From positions 1 through 5,101 of the forward strand of contig JAEDMD010000158.1 of the NCBI GenBank assembly GCA_016303195.1: 5,101 nt of DNA. Direction: 5' to 3'. Shown in pieces: positions 1 to 5,101 of this stretch. Position numbers and translations under genes: made by a program. This stretch comes from Oscillospiraceae bacterium. Lineage in GTDB: Bacteria > Bacillota > Clostridia > Oscillospirales > Ruminococcaceae. Every line of letters begins with the position of its first letter. Position 1 is the stretch's first letter. The notes below the pieces were generated by a model. It was given only the letters and a program-made list of their open reading frames with translations, was not told the DNA's origin and made no database searches.

Positions 1-98
1 TTAAAGAATGGGAGCATACAGATGCCCAGCAGCATAACAGCTGCGATCGCAAGGACGAGAATTCTCATCCAGGGCTTTTTTTCGGGATGGTTAGCCAT
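1..98 (-). CDS. Small membrane-anchored hypothetical protein, 5' part only
   Basis: This reading frame starts with ATG at 98-96 and runs off the left edge after 32 codons without a stop. The visible protein has a short polar, basic N-terminus (MANHPEKKPWMR) followed by a hydrophobic run from about residue 13 to 32, which reads as one transmembrane segment or an uncleaved signal anchor with the N-terminus in the cytoplasm. The start is supported by AGGTGAG at 110-104, five bases upstream, which overlaps the stop codon of the helicase gene. That arrangement and the 11-base gap imply co-transcription and probably translational coupling with the helicase. I do not recognise a family and assign no function. 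The TAA visible at the very edge is out of frame, so the protein continues beyond the window. Confidence 0.68.
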   Translation of the reverse strand, partial: MANHPEKKPWMRILVLAIAAVMLLGICMLPFF

Positions 99-103
99 AA
101 TTT

Positions 104-110
104 CTCACCT
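104..110 (-). promoter_or_regulatory. Ribosome binding site overlapping the helicase stop
   Basis: AGGTGAG reads on the minus strand from 110 to 104, five bases before the ATG at 98. Its first base is the last base of the helicase TGA stop (112-110), so ribosomes ending the helicase would be positioned to reinitiate on the small membrane protein. The good Shine-Dalgarno match is the main reason for calling that short gene. Confidence 0.65.
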
Positions 111-1834
111 CAATGTCTTTTTTTAGTACGTTTCTTGCGGTCGGGGATATAATCTGAGAAAAGCTCGGATTTTTTTCTCCCACTGTAAGCACGTTTTTTT
201 CTGTCGAATGAAGGCTTATTGTCGGGACGTTTTCTGCCGCTGAAACCTGTCTGCGGTTTGCCTTTGAACAGCTTGACCTCGACCTGATGGCCGTTGATCT
301 TCATAGGATTTGTGCTGTCGATGATATATTCATATTCAGCCTCAGGCACTTCAACAGTTGTGTGGTCATCATAGATATCGATCTTTCCGAAATCCTTGCC
401 TGACATTCCCGTAGCGTCAACGAGAGCGCCGAGAATGAAGTTCGGTGCAATGCGCTTGCTTCTGCCGATGCTGATATCCACTCTGACAGTCTTTGCACCG
501 CCTTTTTTGCCTTTGCGGAGCGGACGGGCATTTTCAAAGTCCGGGAGAGCGGCAGTTTCGGCATTGAGCTGACGGGTGAGAAGCCTTGCGGAGGCTTCAC
601 GGTAATCGATACCCATAGCGGCAAGTCTGTCGAGGATGTCGTAGCCGTTGTGACCTGCTTCAAGCTCAGCAACTTCTTTAAGGAGAGATTCCTTTTTCAT
701 AGCCACGATATCCGATTTGTCAGGGAGAGGCATCTCACGTATCTCAGCATGGATGTATTTTTCAATGGCACGAAGATCGAAAAGCTGTCTGCGGCCGCTG
801 ATGAGAGTGTAAGCAGTACCTGTTCTGCCTGCACGGCCTGTACGGCCTATTCTGTGGATGTAATATTCATTGTCCTGCGGCAGATCGTAATTGAATACTG
901 CATCAACTCCGCTTACGTCGATTCCACGTGCGGCAACGTCGGTTGCAACGAGGATCTCAGCAGTTTTGTTCTTGAAGCTGTTCATTACCTGTGTACGCTG
1001 CATCTGCTTCATATCACCATGCAGACCTGCGGCACGGAAACCGTGCTTCACAAGTTCCTCGGTGAGCTGGTCAACCATAGCCTTTGTATTGCAGAAAACC
1101 ATAGCAGAAGAAGGCGCATAAGCGGCGAGAAGAAGCCTTAAAGCATCGGTCTTTCTGCCCATTGCGACTTCAAAGTAGAACTGCTCTATAAGTTCAACAG
1201 TCCTTTGTGATGATTTTATTTTCACCTGCACAGGTTCATGCTGATATTTTTCGGTGATAGCCATTATTTCAGGCGGCATTGTTGCCGAGAAAAGCACAGT
1301 CTGTCTGTTCTCAGGGACATCCGAGAGGATCGTTTCGATATCTTCACGGAAGCCCATATTCAGCATTTCGTCAGCTTCATCAAGAATAATGGTACGGAGA
1401 GTTTCGGGACGGAGAGTATGTCTGCGGATGTGATCCATTACACGGCCCGGAGTACCGATGATAATATTTGCACCACGTTTCAGTTCGTGTATCTGCTTTT
1501 CTATGCTTGCACCGCCATAAACAGCAGATACCTTTACGCCCTCCTTGTATTTGCTGAATTTGCGTATCTCCTCAGCCGCCTGCATTGCAAGTTCACGGGT
1601 AGGGCAGAGGATGAGGACAACAGCTTTTCCTTTGTCATTCGGAGTAATGCTCTCAACAGCAGGGATGCCGAAAGCGGCAGTTTTACCTGTACCTGTGTTT
1701 GAACGTCCGACAACATCGGTACCTTTTAAAAGTATCGGGATACTCTGCTGCTGTATCTCTGTCATTTCCGTAAATCCCAGTTCATCGACTGCACGGAGGA
1801 GTTCCTGCGAAAGATCAAGTTCGTTAAAATTCAT
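110..1834 (-). CDS. deaD: DEAD-box ATP-dependent RNA helicase, DeaD/CsdA/DbpA type
   Basis: This 574-residue cytoplasmic enzyme unwinds or remodels RNA duplexes using ATP. All core motifs are visible: Q motif (F21 to Q28), motif I SNTGTGKT (45-52), Ia PTREL (78-82), Ib TPGR (128-131), II DEAD (152-155), III SAT (183-185), IV VFCNT (246-250), V with ATDVAARGID (297-306) and VI HRIGRTGRAG (327-336). A linker of about 100 residues follows. Residues about 448-525 (from TVRVDISIGRSKRI to VEVKLFKG) resemble the DbpA/CsdA RNA-binding domain, which in family members binds structured rRNA. The tail (526-574) is rich in Lys and Arg and probably adds non-specific RNA affinity. Likely roles, by family, are ribosome assembly, mRNA decay or cold adaptation. 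I chose ATG at 1834 because AAAGGA lies six bases upstream; the frame also opens at a GTG nine codons earlier, but that lies almost on the predicted transcription start. The family call is firm; deaD rather than cshA or dbpA is a convention. Confidence 0.95.
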   Translation of the reverse strand: MNFNELDLSQELLRAVDELGFTEMTEIQQQSIPILLKGTDVVGRSNTGTGKTAAFGIPAVESITPNDKGKAVVLILCPTRELAMQAAEEIRKFSKYKEGVKVSAVYGGASIEKQIHELKRGANIIIGTPGRVMDHIRRHTLRPETLRTIILDEADEMLNMGFREDIETILSDVPENRQTVLFSATMPPEIMAITEKYQHEPVQVKIKSSQRTVELIEQFYFEVAMGRKTDALRLLLAAYAPSSAMVFCNTKAMVDQLTEELVKHGFRAAGLHGDMKQMQRTQVMNSFKNKTAEILVATDVAARGIDVSGVDAVFNYDLPQDNEYYIHRIGRTGRAGRTGTAYTLISGRRQLFDLRAIEKYIHAEIREMPLPDKSDIVAMKKESLLKEVAELEAGHNGYDILDRLAAMGIDYREASARLLTRQLNAETAALPDFENARPLRKGKKGGAKTVRVDISIGRSKRIAPNFILGALVDATGMSGKDFGKIDIYDDHTTVEVPEAEYEYIIDSTNPMKINGHQVEVKLFKGKPQTGFSGRKRPDNKPSFDRKKRAYSGRKKSELFSDYIPDRKKRTKKRH

Positions 1835-1840
1835 TTTAAA

Positions 1841-1846
1841 TCCTTT
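1841..1846 (-). promoter_or_regulatory. Ribosome binding site that decides the helicase start
   Basis: AAAGGA reads on the minus strand six bases (TTTAAA) before the ATG at 1834-1832. No comparable site precedes the in-frame GTG at 1861-1859, so this element places the start at the ATG and removes nine residues from the longest possible reading frame. Confidence 0.8.
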
Positions 1847-1872
1847 CTTTTCCTGTTTCACGTTTACATTAT

Positions 1873-1901
1873 ATCATAACACAAAATTTCTGAAAGGTCA
1901 A
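1873..1901 (-). promoter_or_regulatory. Sigma-A promoter of the helicase operon
   Basis: On the minus strand there is a -35 box TTGACC (1901-1896), a 17-base spacer and a -10 box TATGAT (1878-1873). The -10 box is preceded by TGT, giving an extended TGn element. Spacing is ideal and both boxes match consensus at five of six positions. Transcription would begin near 1866, giving a leader of about 30 bases before the ATG at 1834. An overlapping TATAAT (1873-1868) lies 22 bases from the -35 box, which is too far to be the better -10. The short leader leaves no room for the long structured untranslated region known from E. coli cold-shock genes. Confidence 0.82.
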
Positions 1902-1953
1902 GGATTTTTTCCTGATATTCCGAAATCCGAAATCTGAATCAATAAAAGAAGAA

Positions 1954-1972
1954 TATCCTTCATTTAAGGATA
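1954..1972. repeat. Perfect 7-bp inverted repeat, possible operator
   Basis: TATCCTT at 1954-1960 and AAGGATA at 1966-1972 are perfect inverted arms separated by the five bases CATTT. The element lies between the divergent genes, about 50 bases upstream of the helicase -35 box and about 200 bases before the glycosidase start. No T-run follows on the plus strand, so it does not look like an intrinsic terminator. It could be a dyad operator for a transcription factor or a chance palindrome in AT-rich DNA; I cannot name a regulator. Confidence 0.35.
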
Positions 1973-2052
1973 AGACAGATATTTAAAAGTGTTGTTTTCA
2001 GCGTTATTGTGTTAATTCGTGCATTTTGTCCACCTTATCTTCATATTTTGGG

Positions 2053-2081
2053 TTGCGAAAGTGAAGAATCTATTATATCAT
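2053..2081 (+). promoter_or_regulatory. Candidate promoter of the GH97-dockerin gene
   Basis: TTGCGA (2053-2058) and TATCAT (2076-2081) are separated by 17 bases on the plus strand and would start transcription near 2088, leaving a leader of about 80 bases. The -10 box matches consensus at five of six positions, the -35 box at only four. The region is very AT-rich, so other -10-like hexamers exist nearby and this is the best of several weak candidates. The rest of 1980-2150 shows no reading frame, riboswitch or strong hairpin that I can identify. Confidence 0.35.
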
Positions 2082-2157
2082 TAAATAAACAACAAACTAT
2101 AACCATTTCGTCATATTTATGTATATTTTAACTTGCCGATATGACAAGGCGATAGAA

Positions 2158-2163
2158 AGAGGG
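2158..2163 (+). promoter_or_regulatory. Ribosome binding site of the GH97-dockerin gene
   Basis: AGAGGG lies seven bases upstream of the ATG at 2171, within the purine-rich stretch GAAAGAGGG. Spacing and composition are good for a Firmicute, which supports ATG 2171 over the in-frame ATG at 2183 (residue 5). It also argues that the odd N-terminus of the protein is not simply a mis-chosen start. Confidence 0.75.
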
Positions 2164-2170
2164 TATCACT

Positions 2171-2233
2171 ATGAGAAAAGACATGGTCAGACGATTTATA
2201 GGTTTAGCAGCATCGGCGGCTGTTATTACCCGA
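2171..2233 (+). other. Weak or shortened signal peptide coding segment
   Basis: The first 21 residues have a basic n-region (MRKDMVRR) and a hydrophobic stretch from F9 to about I19, but that core is only about 11 residues and Ala/Gly-rich. It is followed at once by T20-R21-P22. The only A-x-A candidate (A14-S15-A16) leaves a core of about five residues before it, too short for normal cleavage. A dockerin protein should be exported, so this is unexpected. R7-R8 lacks the rest of a twin-arginine motif. Confidence 0.55.
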
Positions 2234-5032
2234 CCCGCTGTACAAAAACCGGTAAATGTTTCAAAAGCGCAGGAACTTATAAACTATAATAATGCTTTGG
2301 TCGCAAGTCAGGGCACAAACGCTGACAATGCCGTTATCAAAGGTTCGCAGGCGGCAGTTGTTCATGACAGCTACCTTGATTCAGATGTTCTTGATCTTCA
2401 CGGAAGCGGATTCGGTGAAGGCTGGCTGAAACTGCCCGATATGTTCTCGGACGGATGCGGGAACGGCTTCACATTCTCATTAAAATATAAGCTGGACAGC
2501 GGTATCGAGAAATATACCCGACTTTTCCAGTTTTCACCGATACCATTCGGCGGCGGAACAGAACCGAGTTATTCCTCTCCCGATATTTCAGTTGATCTGA
2601 AAGACCTGAAAAATTTCAGGACAAGTATATTTGTCGGAACGGATATATCCGCATCAGGCGACGGCAAACATAAGGCTATCTTTGATCTTGATGCAGTTCC
2701 CGACAGTGGAAAATGGCACGAGATGACAGCGGTATATTCTCCCGAAAATGCACAGATATATATTGACGGCAAACTCATTTCAACTGCGCCGTCTGATAAC
2801 CTTTCGGACACGATGAAAAATCTTTTCGGCGAGAATGTTCTTCCGCAGTATATCTACAATTCCATCGGTCATTCTTTGTATCACGATAACGATGTTAAAG
2901 CCTGCGTTGACGATGTTATGATGTTTGACCGACCGCTGACAGCCGAGGAAGTTATGGACATACCCGATGATGCCGTTTATAAGTACACATTTGAATCCGA
3001 TACGATCATTGAGGGAGAGGCGCTTCCCGAAGAAGAAACTACGACTGCCCCCGACGGAACATCGCTGAAAAGTATTCCGCAATATGAAATGACATCTCCC
3101 GACGGTTCACTTATCACAAAATTCTGGAACGATAATAAAGGCAGATATTACTATTCGGTTCAGAAAATCAGCCACGGAACTCTGAATCAGGTCATCCGTC
3201 CGTCAAGACTCGGCATTGTTACAACTACCGAAGATCTTTCGTCGGGATTCTCGCAGAATGCTCCCGAAGCGGCAATAATGCCCCATGATGAGACGTATCA
3301 TATGCCATATGGCAAGCATATGGAGATACGTGACAATTACAGTGAGATCGCAATTCCGCTCCAGAAAGGAAATTCTCTCCTGACAGTATATCTGCGTGTT
3401 TATGATGATGGTGTAGGATTCAGATATTCGCTGAATCACGGTGCAACAATAAAGAGTGAAGAAAGCCAGATAATGCTCCCGGACAAAGGCAAATTCTGGG
3501 GCAACTGGCCGAATGCCACATATGAATGGGACTATGTTGAACTGCCGAGAGACAGACAGAATGAAGCCTTTTCTACCTATTCATGCCCATACACAGGACT
3601 TGTTGACGATAAATTCTGGATAACAGTTTCGGAAGCAGGAGTATTCAACGAAGATGAGCCGTATTGTGCAGGTGCGATACAGTTCAACGGCAACAATCAC
3701 AGCTTGAAATTCAAAGGCGGTGTCAAGGTCGATTACTACGAAAGCGACACACAGCAGACAATGAAGCAGATGAACCTTTGTGCTAAGATTGCCGCTGAAA
3801 ACAAGCTGATGGTGCTTTTCCACGGCTGTACACTTCCACGAGGCGAAAGCCGAACATATCCGAATATAGTATCGTATGAAGCCGTCAACGGAACAGAGTA
3901 TTACAAGTGGTTCCAGAGTCCTGCACTGGCAAACCGTGTATCCTATACATTTACAAGAAATGTAGTCGGTTCAGCAGATTTTACACCAACAGGAATCCCT
4001 GTCATGGGCATAAAGGCGACAGCAGGATTTGCGCTTGCTGACGTTGTGACTATCGAATCAGGAATACAGCATTTCGCTCACTCTGTATTTACTTATCAAG
4101 GAAATTCCGCACTTCCGTTCCTTAACGATGTTCCTGTGGTATGGGACGATATGAAAGTGCTTGACGGATATCCGATGCAGTTTAATGTTACGGCAAGAAG
4201 AAGCGGTGATGACTGGTATATCGGCGCATCGACACTTGATGCAAGAACAGTTGACATAAAACTGTCCGACCTTATAAGCGGTGACGAGAAGTACAAGGCA
4301 TACATTTTCGCAGACAACAAGGATGGAAGCAAAGTGGAAGTTACAGTTCTTGAAGATCTTACCGAGGACAGCGTGATAAGCCGTGATCTTCTGCCGAACG
4401 GCGGATTTGCAATGAAGCTGACAAAGGGCACGATGGCGCTGACCACACCTTACAGCAATTACAGATTCTACGAAGCGGAAAACGCAAAAATGTCAGGAAA
4501 GGCGAGAGTTCAGAAAGACAAAGCCGCAAAATACAGCTCAGGAAATGCTTATGTTGAATATATAGGCGGCTGGGGAAATGACCTTACATTTGAGAATGTC
4601 ATGGCTGACAAGGCAGGCGAGTATACACTGAGGATATACTATGTTTCGGGTGAAAGAAGAAATCTCAGCGTAGATGTTAATGGTCAGAATATGGCAAAAC
4701 TCAGCGGACTTTATGCAAACAGAAATGACTGGTCAGGTATTGCGGCAGTTGACACAAAGGTAACTCTCAAAGAGGGAAGCAACACCATCAAGCTGTACAA
4801 CGACGGCAATGCACCGAATATCGACAGGATCGCAATTGCTATCCCGTATGAGGATATAAAGGGCGACGTTGATCTCAATGGTAAATTCGAGCTTGCGGAT
4901 GTAGTGCTGATGCAGAAATATCTCCTCGGCAGATGTGGTCTTGAAGGCTGGAAAAACGGTGATGTTGCAGAGGACGGCTCACTTGACGTTATTGACCTAA
5001 TTGTGATGAAGAAAATGCTTCTTCAGAAATAA
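2171..5032 (+). CDS. Dockerin-bearing GH97 glycosidase, apparently lacking half its barrel
   Basis: This 953-residue protein is built like a cellulosomal enzyme. In order: a weak signal peptide (1-20); a LamG/concanavalin-like domain (about 70-275); an acidic, Thr-containing linker (about 276-303); a GH97 N-terminal beta-sandwich (about 304-512); part of the GH97 catalytic barrel (about 515-650); a GH97 C-terminal domain (about 655-760); a CBM6/35-like carbohydrate-binding domain (about 766-895, from FYEAEN to IDRIAIA); and a type I dockerin (898-953). Dockerin loop 1 has D899, D901, N903 and D910. Loop 2 has D931, D935, D939 and D942 but Ala at position 3, as is common in Ruminococcus. Catalytic signature residues are D521 (GVKVDYY, presumed nucleophile), H551-G552, E570 and E576 (GTEYYKW, presumed acid/base); E488 may be a calcium ligand. 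Gly rather than Glu after H551 points to the retaining, alpha-galactosidase-like GH97 branch. The early barrel strands are missing between about 512 and 516, so activity is doubtful. Family confidence is high; substrate is inferred. Confidence 0.9.
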   Translation: MRKDMVRRFIGLAASAAVITRPAVQKPVNVSKAQELINYNNALVASQGTNADNAVIKGSQAAVVHDSYLDSDVLDLHGSGFGEGWLKLPDMFSDGCGNGFTFSLKYKLDSGIEKYTRLFQFSPIPFGGGTEPSYSSPDISVDLKDLKNFRTSIFVGTDISASGDGKHKAIFDLDAVPDSGKWHEMTAVYSPENAQIYIDGKLISTAPSDNLSDTMKNLFGENVLPQYIYNSIGHSLYHDNDVKACVDDVMMFDRPLTAEEVMDIPDDAVYKYTFESDTIIEGEALPEEETTTAPDGTSLKSIPQYEMTSPDGSLITKFWNDNKGRYYYSVQKISHGTLNQVIRPSRLGIVTTTEDLSSGFSQNAPEAAIMPHDETYHMPYGKHMEIRDNYSEIAIPLQKGNSLLTVYLRVYDDGVGFRYSLNHGATIKSEESQIMLPDKGKFWGNWPNATYEWDYVELPRDRQNEAFSTYSCPYTGLVDDKFWITVSEAGVFNEDEPYCAGAIQFNGNNHSLKFKGGVKVDYYESDTQQTMKQMNLCAKIAAENKLMVLFHGCTLPRGESRTYPNIVSYEAVNGTEYYKWFQSPALANRVSYTFTRNVVGSADFTPTGIPVMGIKATAGFALADVVTIESGIQHFAHSVFTYQGNSALPFLNDVPVVWDDMKVLDGYPMQFNVTARRSGDDWYIGASTLDARTVDIKLSDLISGDEKYKAYIFADNKDGSKVEVTVLEDLTEDSVISRDLLPNGGFAMKLTKGTMALTTPYSNYRFYEAENAKMSGKARVQKDKAAKYSSGNAYVEYIGGWGNDLTFENVMADKAGEYTLRIYYVSGERRNLSVDVNGQNMAKLSGLYANRNDWSGIAAVDTKVTLKEGSNTIKLYNDGNAPNIDRIAIAIPYEDIKGDVDLNGKFELADVVLMQKYLLGRCGLEGWKNGDVAEDGSLDVIDLIVMKKMLLQK
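3701..3733 (+). other. Apparent in-frame deletion junction in the GH97 barrel
   Basis: Residues 504-515, the end of the GH97 N-terminal sandwich (QFNGNNHSLKFK), run straight into 516-526 (GGVKVDYYESD), which normally lies at barrel strand 4 and carries the nucleophile. The expected intervening segment, with the Trp-rich first strand and acidic second-strand motifs of family members, is absent in all frames. From recalled family numbering, about 170-250 residues are lost. The frame is preserved across the join. The TTCAAA at 3710-3715 could be microhomology shared by both sides, but this cannot be shown without an intact relative. Confidence 0.6.
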
Positions 5033-5101
5033 CATATTGCCATACCAATTAAGAACCTGTCCACATAGGGTGAATGTACGGATTATCAGGCATAATTTTG
5101 T
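5033..5101. other. Downstream edge, no gene or clear terminator
   Basis: The 69 bases after the glycosidase stop contain no start with a ribosome binding site and no GC-rich hairpin followed by a T-run, so the terminator either lies beyond the window or is not intrinsic. The 20 bases at 5053-5072 (GAACCTGTCCACATAGGGTG) vaguely resemble insertion-sequence termini, but no transposase is visible and the resemblance is weak. Confidence 0.4.

Noticed and set aside
650..1702. Two long plus-strand open frames (650-1141, 163 aa; 1238-1702, 154 aa) antisense to the helicase
   Set aside because: They lie opposite a fully convincing DEAD-box gene, have Cys/Ser-rich compositions without recognisable domains, and show no clear ribosome binding sites. 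They are coding shadows.
1899..1915. AGGA-T5-TCCT hairpin at the helicase -35 box as a terminator
   Set aside because: The stem has only four base pairs and overlaps the promoter itself, so it is unlikely to act as a terminator.
1920..1933. Tandem copy of CCGAAAT (two perfect units plus a degenerate third)
   Set aside because: Two 7-base units in AT-rich intergenic DNA are easily due to chance, and they do not coincide with any other signal.
2130..2155. CTTG/CAAG dyad in the leader of the glycosidase gene as a riboswitch or attenuator
   Set aside because: Only four base pairs with a nine-base loop; no longer stem, no terminator and no recognisable aptamer motif.
2171..2210. Twin-arginine export signal suggested by R7-R8 in the glycosidase N-terminus
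   Set aside because: The pair is not followed by the x-hydrophobic-hydrophobic pattern (it reads R-R-F-I-G) and the preceding residue is Val; the arginines are better read as the basic n-region of a Sec signal.
2569..4446. Minus-strand open frames of 78-116 codons inside the glycosidase gene
   Set aside because: All lie opposite a continuous coding region with clear domain motifs, have low-complexity or irregular compositions and no supporting start signals.

Overview
The window looks like chromosomal DNA from a fibre-degrading Ruminococcus-type member of the Firmicutes (Clostridia). The main evidence is a secreted-type glycosidase ending in a type I dockerin whose second repeat (G-D-V-A-E-D-G) resembles Ruminococcus dockerins. 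Moderate GC content, AT-rich intergenic DNA, good Shine-Dalgarno sites and a consensus sigma-A promoter fit this. The genus is an inference from motif style, not from a database search.

Layout: two transcription units diverge from an intergenic region of about 335 bases (1835-2170). Leftward, a strong promoter (TTGACC, 17-base spacer, extended TATGAT) drives a 574-residue DEAD-box RNA helicase with a DbpA/CsdA-type RNA-binding domain and a very basic tail (110-1834). It is followed after 11 bases by the start of a small single-membrane-span protein that runs off the left edge (1-98); its ribosome binding site overlaps the helicase stop, so the two are probably co-transcribed. Rightward, 2171-5032 encodes a 953-residue multidomain protein: weak signal peptide, LamG/concanavalin-like domain, GH97 N-terminal domain, partial GH97 catalytic barrel, GH97 C-terminal domain, CBM6/35-like domain and dockerin.

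The most notable observation is that the GH97 protein appears to be internally deleted. The end of its N-terminal domain is joined directly, in frame, to the barrel strand carrying the presumed nucleophile (D521), so roughly the first half of the catalytic barrel is absent. The downstream catalytic signature (D521, H551-G552, E570, E576) is intact and matches the retaining, alpha-galactosidase-like branch of GH97. The signal peptide also looks shortened, with a minimal hydrophobic core and no convincing signal-peptidase site. Two apparent in-frame losses in one gene suggest gene decay, a natural domain-swapped variant or an assembly artefact; the sequence alone cannot decide.

The helicase unit (RNA metabolism, ribosome assembly or cold adaptation) and the glycosidase unit (cellulosomal polysaccharide or galactoside degradation) show no functional link beyond divergent orientation. 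I see no CRISPR array, tRNA, rRNA, riboswitch or complete mobile element. I do not find a convincing new system here; the deleted GH97 is the item most worth following up.
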